Source: Kribbella sp. NBC_01245 (GTDB lineage Bacteria; Actinomycetota; Actinomycetes; Propionibacteriales; Kribbellaceae). Taken from it: a DNA stretch of 64,000 bases. Both the position numbers and the translations under genes were made by a program. The notes under the pieces are model-generated. The model saw only the letters and a program-made list of their open reading frames with translations. It had not been told where the DNA came from and did not search any database. The stretch covers positions 1,860,001 to 1,924,000 of the forward strand of contig NZ_CP108487.1 in NCBI RefSeq assembly GCF_036226525.1, in the 5' to 3' direction. Positions 9,226-17,864 of the stretch are shown piece after piece; position 1 is the first letter of the stretch, and each line of letters opens with the position of its first letter.

Positions 9226-10145
9226 CGCCGCGGCTCTCGATCCTCGACCAGTCCCCGATCGGCGAGGGCAGTACGCCAGCCGAGGCCTTGCGCGCCTCGG
9301 TCGAGCTCGCGAAGGCGGCGGATGCGCTCGGGGTGACGCGCTACTGGGTGGCCGAGCACCACGGCTCCCCCGGTTTCGCCGGTACGGCGCCGGAGATCCT
9401 CGTGCCGATCATCCTGGGCGCGACCCGGCGGATGCGCGTCGGTTCGGGTGGCGTGCTGTTGCCGCGTTATCCCGCGACGAAGGTGGCCGAGGTGTTCAGC
9501 ATCCTGGCCGACCTCTATCCCGGCCGGGTCGACCTCGGCCTCGGTCGGGCCGGTGGACCGCCGGAGCATTTCCCGCAGGACGTGGCCGACCTCAAGCGCT
9601 GGCTCGGGGATGACCCGCAGATCTGGTTGCTCGGCGCCGGTACGACGTCCGGGGAGCTCGCGGCGGAACTCGGTACGGCGTTCGCGTTCGCGCATTTCCT
9701 CAATCCGCCACCGGGTGTCGAGGCGATGGAGGCGTACCACGCGCAATCGCCCGCGCCCGTCTCAGCCTTGGCCGTGCGGGTGCTCGTGGCCGATACGCAG
9801 ACCCGGGCCGACGATCTGGCCCGCAGTCTGCTGTTGTGGCGAAGCCGGAAGGACCTCGGTGACGATCGGCCCCTGCCGTCGATCGAGACCGCGCGGAATC
9901 ACCGATGGACCAGCACCGAGTTGGAGCGTGCGTCGTACAACAGTCATGCGTTGATCTCGGGAACGCCCGAGCAGGTGCGACCGGTTTTGCTGGACCTGGC
10001 GCAGCTGCACGGGACGGACGAGCTGGTGGCGAACGTACTCACGCATGACCCGGCAGACCGGCTGCGGACGTACGAGCTGCTCGCGGAAGTGCTCGCGAGT
10101 GCCGCCGCTCCGACCAGGGGCGGCACTCGCCTCGTCAGTCCTTGA
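9222..10145 (+). CDS. LLM-class flavin-dependent oxidoreductase (luciferase-like)
   Basis: 307 aa. The TIM-barrel luciferase-like monooxygenase signature runs throughout: LSILDQSPIGEG at the start, WVAEHHGSPGFAG, GVLLPRYPATKVAEVFSIL, and YPGRVDLGLGRAGG. These enzymes use reduced FMN from a separate reductase. The GTG at 9222 overlaps the preceding stop. Its 3' end overlaps the convergent sugar permease gene by 11 bp, so the two transcripts collide here. Substrate unknown. Confidence 0.9.
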   Translation: MTPRLSILDQSPIGEGSTPAEALRASVELAKAADALGVTRYWVAEHHGSPGFAGTAPEILVPIILGATRRMRVGSGGVLLPRYPATKVAEVFSILADLYPGRVDLGLGRAGGPPEHFPQDVADLKRWLGDDPQIWLLGAGTTSGELAAELGTAFAFAHFLNPPPGVEAMEAYHAQSPAPVSALAVRVLVADTQTRADDLARSLLLWRSRKDLGDDRPLPSIETARNHRWTSTELERASYNSHALISGTPEQVRPVLLDLAQLHGTDELVANVLTHDPADRLRTYELLAEVLASAAAPTRGGTRLVSP

Positions 10146-11019
10146 TGCCGGATTGAGTGACGCCCTGGATCAAGTAGCGCTGGAGGAAGGCGAAGATCAG
10201 GACGAGTGGCAGGATCGAGACGGCTGCCGCCATGAACAACTGGTGGATGTTGATCGTCTGGGCCGTGATGAAGGTGGACATCGCGACCTGGACGGTCCAC
10301 GAGGACGAGTCCTGGCCGATCACCAGCGGCCAGATGAACGAGTTCCAGTTGCCGATGAAAGTGATCGCCGCGATGGCCGCGAAGAACGGCAACGAGTTCG
10401 GCACGACGATCCTCCAGAAGGTGCCGAGATAGCCCGCACCATCCACTCGCGCGGCCTCCTCCAGCTCCCGGGGAAAGCCCAGGAAGTACTGCCGGAAGAG
10501 GAACGCGGCGAATCCGCTGAACAGCGTCGGGATGATCAGACCCCGCAACGAACTCACCCAACCGAGCGACGACACCACGATGAAGCTCGGAATGAACGTC
10601 ACCGCCGCCGGGATCATCAACGTGCCGACGATCGCGTAGAAGATCTTCTCCGCGTGCTGGTAGGGAATTCGGGCGAGCCCGTAGCCGGCCATCGATGCCA
10701 GCAGCAACTGTCCGCCGGTGCCGAGAACGCCGACCACGGCCGAGTTCCACAACGCCCGCGCCATCGGCACGTTCTCGTCGCTGAACAACTCGCCGAAGTT
10801 GCCCCACTGCAGATCCGTCGGGAAGAACTTCCAGTCCGGCGCGGTGATATCGGCGTCGGTCGACAACGCGTTCCGCAATACCAGGTAGAACGGCAGCATG
10901 AACAGGATCGTCGCGATGATCAACGCGATCCAGCGCAACACCGCGCCAACGACGCCCAGCGGCGTACGGGTGTAGCCGATCGGCTGCGGCGTGCCCGCGG
11001 TCCTCTCGAGAGCAGCCAT
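10135..11019 (-). CDS. CUT1 sugar ABC transporter permease, MalG/LacG type
   Basis: 294 aa inner-membrane subunit with six hydrophobic segments. The cytoplasmic EAA loop that contacts the ATPase is intact (EEAARVDGAGYLGTFWRI, about residue 187). Third gene of the operon after the binding protein and the first permease; its ATG overlaps the upstream stop by one base. No ATPase gene follows. Many actinobacterial CUT1 importers borrow a shared MsiK-type ATPase encoded elsewhere. Confidence 0.92.
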   Translation of the reverse strand: MAALERTAGTPQPIGYTRTPLGVVGAVLRWIALIIATILFMLPFYLVLRNALSTDADITAPDWKFFPTDLQWGNFGELFSDENVPMARALWNSAVVGVLGTGGQLLLASMAGYGLARIPYQHAEKIFYAIVGTLMIPAAVTFIPSFIVVSSLGWVSSLRGLIIPTLFSGFAAFLFRQYFLGFPRELEEAARVDGAGYLGTFWRIVVPNSLPFFAAIAAITFIGNWNSFIWPLVIGQDSSSWTVQVAMSTFITAQTINIHQLFMAAAVSILPLVLIFAFLQRYLIQGVTQSGIKD

Positions 11020-11978
11020 CAGTCGTTCGCCTTCCCGAAGCCGAAGATCTTGTTCTGCAACAGGGTGAGCAACATGATGATCACCGCCAGGATCAACGCA
11101 CCAGCGCTACCGCGGCCGAGGTCCTGGATCGAGCCGAGCGAGACCGTGTACAGATAGACCAACGGCGGCCGTGCGTAGTTCGCAGTGCTGCCGATGAGGT
11201 TGTAGAACTCGTCGAACGCCTGGTACGCCGCGATCAGGTTGAGCAGCAGTACGGCGATCGACGTCGCACGCAATTGCGGCAAGGTGATGAACCGGAAGGT
11301 CTGCCAACCAGGCTTGGCCCCATCGACGTACGCCGCCTCATAGAGCGTCGGCGAGATCCGTTGCAGGCCGGCGATGAACAGGATCATGTAGAACCCGAGC
11401 TGCAACCAGAGCCGCACGGTCACGATGGGCAGCCAGAACCAAGGCGGGTCCGACGTCGACAACCACGCGATCTGGTCGACGCCGAACCAACCCAGCACCG
11501 TGTTGGCCAGGCCGAAGCGGACGCCGTTGAAGATCGACAGCTTCCAGATCAGCGAGGCCACGACGTACGAGCAGGCCGTTGGCAGGAAGAAGACCGAGCG
11601 GAAGAACACCCGCGCGACCTTCACCTGATTGACCAGCAGCGCCAGCGCGAGCGACAACACGAACGTCAGCGGCACGATGAACACCGCGAAGATCGAGAAC
11701 GTACCCAGGCTGGACAGGAAGTTCGGATCGGTCAGCATGTCGACGTAGTTCTGCAAACCGACGAACTTCGTCGGCGTGACCGTGTTCTGAGCCTCGAAGA
11801 AGCTCAGCACCAGGCTCCACAGGATCGGCAGATACGAGAACACCAGCAGCCCGGCCACGAACGGTCCGACGAACACCCAGAACCAGAAGGTGTTGCCCTT
11901 GATGCCTTTGCTTTTGGACGCTGTGGGGTTGGTGGTTTCGTCGACTGAGGCCGGCCTGATGGCAGACCGGACGCTCAC
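11019..11978 (-). CDS. CUT1 sugar ABC transporter permease, MalF/LacF type
   Basis: 319 aa, six hydrophobic segments after a short cytoplasmic N-terminus. The EAA loop is present (YEAAYVDGAKPGWQTFRFIT, about residue 215). Its start overlaps the stop of the binding-protein gene by 4 bp and its stop overlaps the next permease, so all three subunits are translationally coupled. It forms the membrane channel with the MalG-type partner. The sugar cannot be deduced from the sequence; no glycosidase is linked. Confidence 0.92.
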   Translation of the reverse strand: MSVRSAIRPASVDETTNPTASKSKGIKGNTFWFWVFVGPFVAGLLVFSYLPILWSLVLSFFEAQNTVTPTKFVGLQNYVDMLTDPNFLSSLGTFSIFAVFIVPLTFVLSLALALLVNQVKVARVFFRSVFFLPTACSYVVASLIWKLSIFNGVRFGLANTVLGWFGVDQIAWLSTSDPPWFWLPIVTVRLWLQLGFYMILFIAGLQRISPTLYEAAYVDGAKPGWQTFRFITLPQLRATSIAVLLLNLIAAYQAFDEFYNLIGSTANYARPPLVYLYTVSLGSIQDLGRGSAGALILAVIIMLLTLLQNKIFGFGKAND

Positions 11979-13249
11979 CCGAACAGCCTCGACAGCTCGG
12001 TCGTCACGGTCTTCTCGGCCTTCGTGATCTCGGCCGCCGGGTCAGCGCCCTTCTTGATCACGTTGGTCAGCATGTCGTTGTACGCCGAGGCCATCTTCGG
12101 GGTCCAGGCCGGATTGTCGACGACGCCGTGATCCGTGTTCAGCTTGACCGCCTCGGCGGCCGGGCCGGTCTGCAACTTCGCGGCCTTCGCGGCCAGGCTC
12201 TTGCGCGGCGGAATGTGGAAGCCGTAGCTCAGGCACCAGTCCTCCTGCAGCTCGGTCTTGTCGATCCACAGCCACTTCACGAACGCCTTCGCGGCCTCGA
12301 CGTCCTTGCTCTTCGCCGAGACGAACGTGCTCCAACCGCCGGACGTGACCACAGCTCGCCCCTGTGCGTCGAGCGCCGGGTACGGGAAGACGCCGAAGTC
12401 GTCACCAAGGGCCTTCTGGATACCCGGCATCGCCCATAGGCCGCACCACTGCATCGCGGTCAGCCCCTGGGTGAAGGCACTCGGGTCGGCCCAGTCAGCG
12501 GGCGCACCCAGCAGCAGGCTCTTGTCGGCGTACATCTGCCGCACCTTGGAGAAGGCCTGAGCCGCCCGCTCCCCGGTGAAGCCCGGCTTGTTGTCCTCGG
12601 TCAGCAGGCTGCCGCCCGACGAGTTGACGCTCGGGATGCCGAGCACCAGGCCGCCGTCGTTGCCGATGAACAGGCCCTTCACCTTGTCGGTGGTGAGCGC
12701 CTTCGCCGCCGCGACCAGCTCGTCGACGGTGGTCGGCGGCTTGACGCCCGCCTTGTCGAACAGGCTCTTGCGGTAGTAGATCATCTGCGGGTCGTCGATC
12801 ATCTTGATGCCGTAGACCTTGCCGTCCACGGTGTTGGCCCGCAGGGCGCCATCGTTGAAGTCGCTCTTGGTCTCGGCCAGGATGTCGTCGAGTGGAACGA
12901 CCTGGCCGCTCTTGACCATCGCGTAGTTCAGCTGGCTCTCGAAGACGTCCGGCCCCTGGTTCGAGAGCAGGCCCGACGCGAGCTTGGAGCCGTAGTCGCC
13001 CGGCGTCCACGCGACCGAGACGCCCGCGTCGGCGTACTCCTTGGCATAGCGAAGGGCCGCCTGCTGCGTACCCGCCTCGCCGTACTGGTGGTACCACTGC
13101 GACAGCGCGGCCTTGTCGCCTCCACCACCCGCGGCCGGGCGACCACTGTTGCTGCCACACGCGGCCGCGAACGCGGCGAACGCGGTGATTGCGCCGGCGC
13201 GAAGCAGGTCTCGCCGGGTCATCCCTGCTGTTGGCTTGGGTACGGGCAC
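11975..13249 (-). CDS. Extracellular sugar-binding lipoprotein of the ABC importer
   Basis: About 424 aa, SBP family 1. The N-terminus carries a Tat-like RR motif (TRRDLLRAG), a hydrophobic stretch and a lipobox AAAC, so the mature protein is probably anchored outside by a lipid on Cys. The central RAAQAFSKVRQMYAD and DPSAFTQGLTAMQWCG segments are typical of CUT1 receptors. The GTG at 13249 is favoured over the GTG at 13258 because GGAGG then sits 8 bases upstream instead of overlapping the start. It is the first gene of the three-gene operon; a dyad lies 61 bp upstream. Confidence 0.9.
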   Translation of the reverse strand: MPVPKPTAGMTRRDLLRAGAITAFAAFAAACGSNSGRPAAGGGGDKAALSQWYHQYGEAGTQQAALRYAKEYADAGVSVAWTPGDYGSKLASGLLSNQGPDVFESQLNYAMVKSGQVVPLDDILAETKSDFNDGALRANTVDGKVYGIKMIDDPQMIYYRKSLFDKAGVKPPTTVDELVAAAKALTTDKVKGLFIGNDGGLVLGIPSVNSSGGSLLTEDNKPGFTGERAAQAFSKVRQMYADKSLLLGAPADWADPSAFTQGLTAMQWCGLWAMPGIQKALGDDFGVFPYPALDAQGRAVVTSGGWSTFVSAKSKDVEAAKAFVKWLWIDKTELQEDWCLSYGFHIPPRKSLAAKAAKLQTGPAAEAVKLNTDHGVVDNPAWTPKMASAYNDMLTNVIKKGADPAAEITKAEKTVTTELSRLFG

Positions 13250-13309
13250 GGCACTCACCTCCGGTAACGGCGCCGCGGAACCGGCGGCGCGGAACGGTCC
13301 CAGAGAGTT

Positions 13310-13326
13310 ACTTCACCAGGTTAAGT
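13310..13326 (-). promoter_or_regulatory. Putative operator upstream of the sugar ABC operon
   Basis: A 17-bp near-palindrome, ACTTCACC-A-GGTTAAGT, with seven of eight arm positions complementary, lies 61 bp upstream of the binding-protein start. Sugar importers of this class are usually controlled by LacI- or ROK-type repressors at such sites. No repressor gene is adjacent, so the regulator is unknown. Confidence 0.4.
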
Positions 13327-13420
13327 AGCTCTGTGGTGGCGCACACGTTACAACGAAGTCCAACATCCGGCCAGGATCCCCAGATTACGAATCAGCGTGC
13401 ATCGTTTGAGGACCGGTTGG

Positions 13421-14308
13421 TCAGCGGTCATCGGCGAGCTGGACGTCTTGGGTGTCTTGGGTTGCGGCCCAGCTGGCCAGGAGCTTGAGGGCGTCGGCTG
13501 TGGGAGTGCCGGGTGGGGCGGTGTAGACGAGCAGGGTGAGGCCTGGGTCGGAGGGGAACTCCATCGCCTCGAAGTTGAGGTCGAGGTCGCCGACGACCGG
13601 GTGATGGAGTTTCTTGAAGCCGGTCCGGTGGAAACGCACGTTGTGCGCCGCCCAGCGGGTGCGGAACACCTCGCTGCGGGTGGACAACTCCCCGATCAGC
13701 TCGGTCAGTGCCTTGTCGTGCGGGCTGCGGCCGGCTTCCGAGCGCAGGATGGCGGCGACGTCGTCAGCCGCGCGCTCCCAGTCGACGAAGAACTCCTGCG
13801 ATGCGGGATTGAGGTAGACGAAGCGCGCGGCGTTCGCCGGCCGGTGCGGATCGGCCAGCATCGGCGCGTAAAGCGCTCGCGCCAGTTGGTTTGCGGCGAG
13901 CAGGTCGTGGCGGTCGTTGCGCACCCACGCCGGCGCGTCGGTGATCGCGTCGAGGACGTGCTGGATCGCGGGCCGCACCCCCTTGGCCGTCGTACGGCGT
14001 CGACGCTGTGAGGGCGGGACCGCCTCGGCCTTGCGGGCCAGGTCGAACAAGTGGTCCTGCTCGGCCTCGTCGAGCTGAAGCGCGCGGCTGATGCCCTCAA
14101 TCACGCTGTGCGAGACCCCGGCCAGACTCCCACGCTCGATCCGGACGTAGTAGTCGATGCTGACCCCGGCCAGCAGCGCGACCTCCTCGCGGCGCAGGCC
14201 CTTCACCCGGCGATTCCCGCCGCCGTACATGGGCAGGCCCGCCTGCTCCGGCGTGATCCGCGCCCGCCGTGAGCTGAGGAACTCGCGAATCTCGGCTCGA
14301 TCGTCCAC
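13421..14308 (-). CDS. XRE-family regulator with MmyB-like domain (second copy)
   Basis: 295 aa, same family as the protein encoded at 2024-2911: an XRE helix-turn-helix (GLRREEVALLAGVSIDYYVRIERG) followed by the MmyB-like ligand domain. Start set at the GTG (VDDRAEIREFL), where the family normally begins and a GGTGGG lies upstream; the frame is open to 14341. A dyad at 14341-14363 and a 52-bp repeat at 14370-14421 lie in its upstream region. It probably regulates itself and an oxidoreductase, but no divergent target is visible, because the next gene upstream (fadB) runs in the same direction. Confidence 0.9.
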   Translation of the reverse strand: MDDRAEIREFLSSRRARITPEQAGLPMYGGGNRRVKGLRREEVALLAGVSIDYYVRIERGSLAGVSHSVIEGISRALQLDEAEQDHLFDLARKAEAVPPSQRRRRTTAKGVRPAIQHVLDAITDAPAWVRNDRHDLLAANQLARALYAPMLADPHRPANAARFVYLNPASQEFFVDWERAADDVAAILRSEAGRSPHDKALTELIGELSTRSEVFRTRWAAHNVRFHRTGFKKLHHPVVGDLDLNFEAMEFPSDPGLTLLVYTAPPGTPTADALKLLASWAATQDTQDVQLADDR

Positions 14309-14340
14309 TGCACCCACCGTACGACGGCGAGACCGGCGCA

Positions 14341-14363
14341 AGGAGGCACTGTCAGTACCTCCT
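14341..14363 (-). promoter_or_regulatory. Dyad upstream of the second XRE gene
   Basis: AGGAGGCAC and GTACCTCCT are inverted around a 5-bp spacer, with eight of nine positions paired. The site lies 33 bp upstream of the XRE start and may be its autoregulatory operator. This rests on position and symmetry only. Confidence 0.35.
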
Positions 14364-14369
14364 GCGCTT

Positions 14370-14421
14370 GGTCACAAGGGCCCGATGATGGGCGACACGC
14401 CGTGTCACAAGGGCCCGATGA
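14370..14421 (+). repeat. 52-bp dispersed repeat, copy 1
   Basis: Two half-units related to GTCACAAGGGCCCGATGA are separated by a middle segment around GCGACACGCCG. This copy differs from the other three mainly in the middle (TGGGCGACACGCCGT instead of ACCGCGACACGCCGC). It lies between the XRE start and the fadB stop. Confidence 0.85.
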
Positions 14422-14445
14422 ACGGAATACACGGCCGGAAGTGGG

Positions 14446-16590
14446 TTAGGCGAAGGTTTCGCCGGCTTCGGCCATTTTGACTAGGAGCGCGGGGGGCTCG
14501 AAGCGGTTGCCGTACGTCGTGGCGAGTTCGCGGGTGCGGGTGAGGAAGCCGGGGAGGCCGCCTTCGTAGGCGTTGATGTACTGGAGGGCGCCTCCGTGCA
14601 AGGGCGGGAAGCCGATACCGAAGATCGAGCCGATGTTGGCGTCGGCCGTCGAGCGCAGCACGCCTTCCTCCACACACTTCACCGTCTCGAGCGACATCGC
14701 GAACGCCATCCGCTCACCGAGATCCCCGAACGGTACGTCGACGTCGTCCTTCACGAAGTTCTCCCACAGACCCGGCCAGAGCACCTTCGGCCCGTCTTCG
14801 GGATAGTCGTAGAACCCGGCGCCGGCCGCCTTGCCCTTGCGGCCGAACTCGTTCACCATCCGGTCGGTCACGTCCATCCCGGCGTGGTCGTCGAACGCCC
14901 CCGCACCACCACCGGCCGCGCGGGCCGCGTCGCGGATCTTCTGCGGCAGCGTCAACGTAACCTCGTCGAGCATCGCGAGCGGCGGCGCCGGGAAACCGAA
15001 CTGGGTCGCGGCCCGTTCGATCGTGACCGGGTTGATGCCCTCGGCAATCATCGCGGCACCTTCCATCACCAGCGTGCCGAAGACGCGGGAGGTGAAGAAG
15101 CCGCGGCTGTCGTTCACCACGATCGGCGTCTTGCGGATCTGCCGCACCACGTCGTACGCCTTCGCGAGCGTCACATCGGAGGTCTTCTCCCCCACGATCA
15201 GCTCGACCAGCGGCATCTTGTCGACCGGCGAGAAGAAGTGCATGCCGATGAAGTCGTCCGGGCGATCGATGCCGTCCGCAAGCGAAGTGATCGGCAGCGT
15301 CGAGGTGTTCGAGCAGAGCAGCGCGTCGGGCTCGATCACGCCGGCGATCTCGGCGAAGACCTTCTGCTTCAGCTCCTCGCTCTCGAACACCGCCTCGATG
15401 ACCAGATCGCACCCGGCCAAGTCGTTCGGCTCGGCCGTCGGCGTGATCAGGCTGAGCAGCGCCTCGGCCTTCTCCGGAGTCGCGCGGCCCTTCTTGACCT
15501 GCTTGGCGAGGATCTTCTCGGAGTACGCCTTACCCTTCTCGGCGGCCTCGAGCGAGACGTCCTTCAGGACGACCTCGATCCCGACCTTCGCGCAGACGTA
15601 CGCGATACCGGCGCCCATCATGCCCGCACCGAGTACGCCGACCTTGCGCGCGCGGTACTTCGGCACGTTCGCCGGACGGGACGCGCCGGCGTTGATCGCC
15701 TGCAATTCGAAGAAGAAGGCGTTGATCATGTTCTTGGCGATCTGGCCCGAGGCGAGCTCGACGAAGTACCGCGACTCGATCCGGCTGGCCGTCGCGAAGT
15801 CGACCTGCGTGCCTTCGACCGCCGCGCTCATGATCGCCTTCGGCGCGGGATAGGGCGCGCCCTTGAGCTGCTTGCGCAGGTTCGCCGGGAACGCCGGCAG
15901 GAACGCGGCGAGCTTCGGCGAGGACGGCGTACCGCCCGGGATCTTGTAGCCGTCGCGATCCCACGGCTGCTTGGCCTCGCCCTGGAACTCCTTCACCCAG
16001 CGGTACGCCGCGTCGAGCAGCTGGTCCCGCGGCACGACCTCGTCCACGATGCCGACCGATTGCGCGTGCTTCGGCTTCATCCGCTGGCCTTGCAGCAGCA
16101 CCTTCATCAGCGCGTCCTGCAGCCCGAGCATCCGGACCGTACGCGTCACGCCGCCGCCACCGGGCAGCAGTCCGAGCGTCACCTCGGGTACGCCGATCTC
16201 GATGCGGTCGTCGTCTGCCACGATCCGGTGGTGACAGGCGAGCGCGATTTCCAGACCGCCGCCGAGGGCAGCACCGTTGATCGCGGCAACTACCGGGACA
16301 CCGAGGGTCTCGATGACGCGGAGCTGGCGCTTGACCTCTTCCAGCGTCTCGAAGACCTCAGCCGCGTTCTCCGGCTTGATCTGACGCAGCATCTCCAGGT
16401 TGCCACCGGCGAAGAACGTGTCCTTCGCGCTGGTGATGACCACACCGGTGATCGCGTCCTTCTCGGTCTGCAACCGCTCGACGGTCTCGGCCATGGCGGC
16501 GATGTACCGGTCGTTCATCGTGTTCGCGCCGGCTTCAGGGTCGTCCATCGTCAGCGTGACGACGCCGTCGGCATTGCTCCAGGAGATCAT
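14446..16590 (-). CDS. fadB: Fatty-acid oxidation multifunctional enzyme (enoyl-CoA hydratase / 3-hydroxyacyl-CoA dehydrogenase)
   Basis: 714-aa soluble trifunctional-type protein. The N-terminal crotonase domain contains INGAALGGGLEIALACH (oxyanion hole) and GLLPGGGGVTRTVR with the usual catalytic region. A central NAD-binding Rossmann domain begins AGMMGAGIAYVCAKVGIEVVL, followed by SNTSTLPI and HFFSPVDKMPLVE, and the C-terminal dehydrogenase domain includes DSRGFFTSRV. It hydrates enoyl-CoA and oxidises 3-hydroxyacyl-CoA. Its partner thiolase fadA lies upstream on the same strand, but a TnpB element now separates them. The ATG (MISWSNADG) has no clear ribosome site; the bases upstream appear to be element sequence. 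Confidence 0.95.
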   Translation of the reverse strand: MISWSNADGVVTLTMDDPEAGANTMNDRYIAAMAETVERLQTEKDAITGVVITSAKDTFFAGGNLEMLRQIKPENAAEVFETLEEVKRQLRVIETLGVPVVAAINGAALGGGLEIALACHHRIVADDDRIEIGVPEVTLGLLPGGGGVTRTVRMLGLQDALMKVLLQGQRMKPKHAQSVGIVDEVVPRDQLLDAAYRWVKEFQGEAKQPWDRDGYKIPGGTPSSPKLAAFLPAFPANLRKQLKGAPYPAPKAIMSAAVEGTQVDFATASRIESRYFVELASGQIAKNMINAFFFELQAINAGASRPANVPKYRARKVGVLGAGMMGAGIAYVCAKVGIEVVLKDVSLEAAEKGKAYSEKILAKQVKKGRATPEKAEALLSLITPTAEPNDLAGCDLVIEAVFESEELKQKVFAEIAGVIEPDALLCSNTSTLPITSLADGIDRPDDFIGMHFFSPVDKMPLVELIVGEKTSDVTLAKAYDVVRQIRKTPIVVNDSRGFFTSRVFGTLVMEGAAMIAEGINPVTIERAATQFGFPAPPLAMLDEVTLTLPQKIRDAARAAGGGAGAFDDHAGMDVTDRMVNEFGRKGKAAGAGFYDYPEDGPKVLWPGLWENFVKDDVDVPFGDLGERMAFAMSLETVKCVEEGVLRSTADANIGSIFGIGFPPLHGGALQYINAYEGGLPGFLTRTRELATTYGNRFEPPALLVKMAEAGETFA

Positions 16591-16688
16591 CGGTAATCCG
16601 GCGTGGGAACCCCGTCCTTCAGGGCGGGGTGGAAACGCCGGTCCCTCCTTTCGGAAAAGTGTCGGTGGCGGTCGCCACCATTGGTGGT

Positions 16689-17864
16689 GTGTCCAGGTAC
16701 CGGCTTGTCCCGACCCCCGCGCAGGAGACTGCGCTGCTGGGGCACTGCGGCCACGCCCGATACGTATGGAACCTGGGACTCGAACAACGGCTGATGTGGC
16801 GACCAGGACGGCCACCCACCCCCGGATATGTGGTCCAGGCGGCGCAGCTGACCGAAGTCCGCGCGGCGGAGCCGTGGCTGGCTGCCGGGTCGCAGATGGT
16901 GCAGCAGCAGGCGCTGCGCGACCTGGATCAGGCGTGGCGGAACTTCTGGGGCGGTACCCATTCCAGGCCGACTTGGCGCAGCGCCGGCAAGCATGAGGGG
17001 TTCCGGATTGTCGGGCCACAGGCACAACGTGTCGAGCGGCTCAACCGGAAATGGGGCCGGGTCCAGGTCCCGAAGGTCGGCTGGATCAGGTTCCGCTGGT
17101 CGCGGCAGATACCGGATGCGAAGTCGTACCGGATCACCCTTGACCGGATCGGCCGGTGGCACATCGCCTTCGCGGCCATCCCCGACCCGATCCCGGCACC
17201 CGGGACCGGTGAGGTGGTCGGGGTGGACCGGGGTGTTGCCGCGTCGGCCGCGCTGTCCACCGGTGTGCTGCTCGCGTGTCCCGGGCTGCGTGCTACCGAG
17301 CAGGCGCGGTTGAAGCGGCTGCAACGGAGGCTGGCCCGTTGTCAGCGCGGGTCGAAGCGGCGTGGCAGGTTGAAGGTGGCGATCGCCCGGCTCAAGGCGC
17401 GGGAGAGGGATCGGCGCAAGGATTGGGTCGAGAAGCTCAGCACTGACCTGGCCCGCCGGTTCGACGTGATCCGGGTCGAGGCCCTCAAGATCCGCAACAT
17501 GACCCGCTCGGCGCGCGGCACCGTCGAGCAGCCGGGCCGGAACGTGCGGCAGAAGGCCGGGCTGAACCGCGGCATCCTCGCCCAGGGATGGGGACTGCTC
17601 GTCCAGCGTCTTGAACACAAGGCGCCGGGCCGGGTCGAGCGGGTCAACGCGGCGTATACGAGTCAGACGTGTGCGGAGTGCGGGCATTGCGCGTCGGAGA
17701 ACCGCGAGAGCCAAGCGGTGTTCCGATGCCGGGTCTGCGGTCACACCGCGCATGCTGATGTGAATGCAGCACGGAACATCGCGGCCGGACGAGCCGTGAC
17801 CGCACGCCGAGGCACGAGGTCTGTGCCGTTGAAGCGTGAACCTCATCTCGCTACCTCCACGTAG
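16689..17864 (+). CDS. tnpB: TnpB RNA-guided nuclease
   Basis: About 391 aa. The RuvC-like active site is intact: Asp180 in GVDRGV, Glu264 in IRVEALKI and Asp357 in HADVNAARN. The zinc-finger cysteines C328/C331 and C347/C350 (CAECGH, CRVCGH) lie between the last two. TnpB proteins cut DNA next to a short target motif, guided by an omega-RNA transcribed from the element's 3' end. The start is taken at GTG 16689 (VSRYRLVPTPAQ), the usual family N-terminus; the frame is open to 16629. Residues look active, so the nuclease may still work even though the element has no TnpA. Confidence 0.85.
   Translation: MSRYRLVPTPAQETALLGHCGHARYVWNLGLEQRLMWRPGRPPTPGYVVQAAQLTEVRAAEPWLAAGSQMVQQQALRDLDQAWRNFWGGTHSRPTWRSAGKHEGFRIVGPQAQRVERLNRKWGRVQVPKVGWIRFRWSRQIPDAKSYRITLDRIGRWHIAFAAIPDPIPAPGTGEVVGVDRGVAASAALSTGVLLACPGLRATEQARLKRLQRRLARCQRGSKRRGRLKVAIARLKARERDRRKDWVEKLSTDLARRFDVIRVEALKIRNMTRSARGTVEQPGRNVRQKAGLNRGILAQGWGLLVQRLEHKAPGRVERVNAAYTSQTCAECGHCASENRESQAVFRCRVCGHTAHADVNAARNIAAGRAVTARRGTRSVPLKREPHLATST

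Noticed and set aside
16610-16629. The left hairpin of the TnpB element as a fadB terminator or the omega-RNA.
   Set aside because: It lies upstream of fadB, so it cannot end that gene, and omega-RNAs come from the other end of tnpB. It is best read as the element's left-end hairpin.
16591-17025. The fadB reading frame stays open upstream through the TnpB element to 17025, suggesting an 859-aa protein.
   Set aside because: The extension is antisense to tnpB, has no domain, and the crotonase fold begins at MISWSNADG. It is an accidental open frame in GC-rich DNA.
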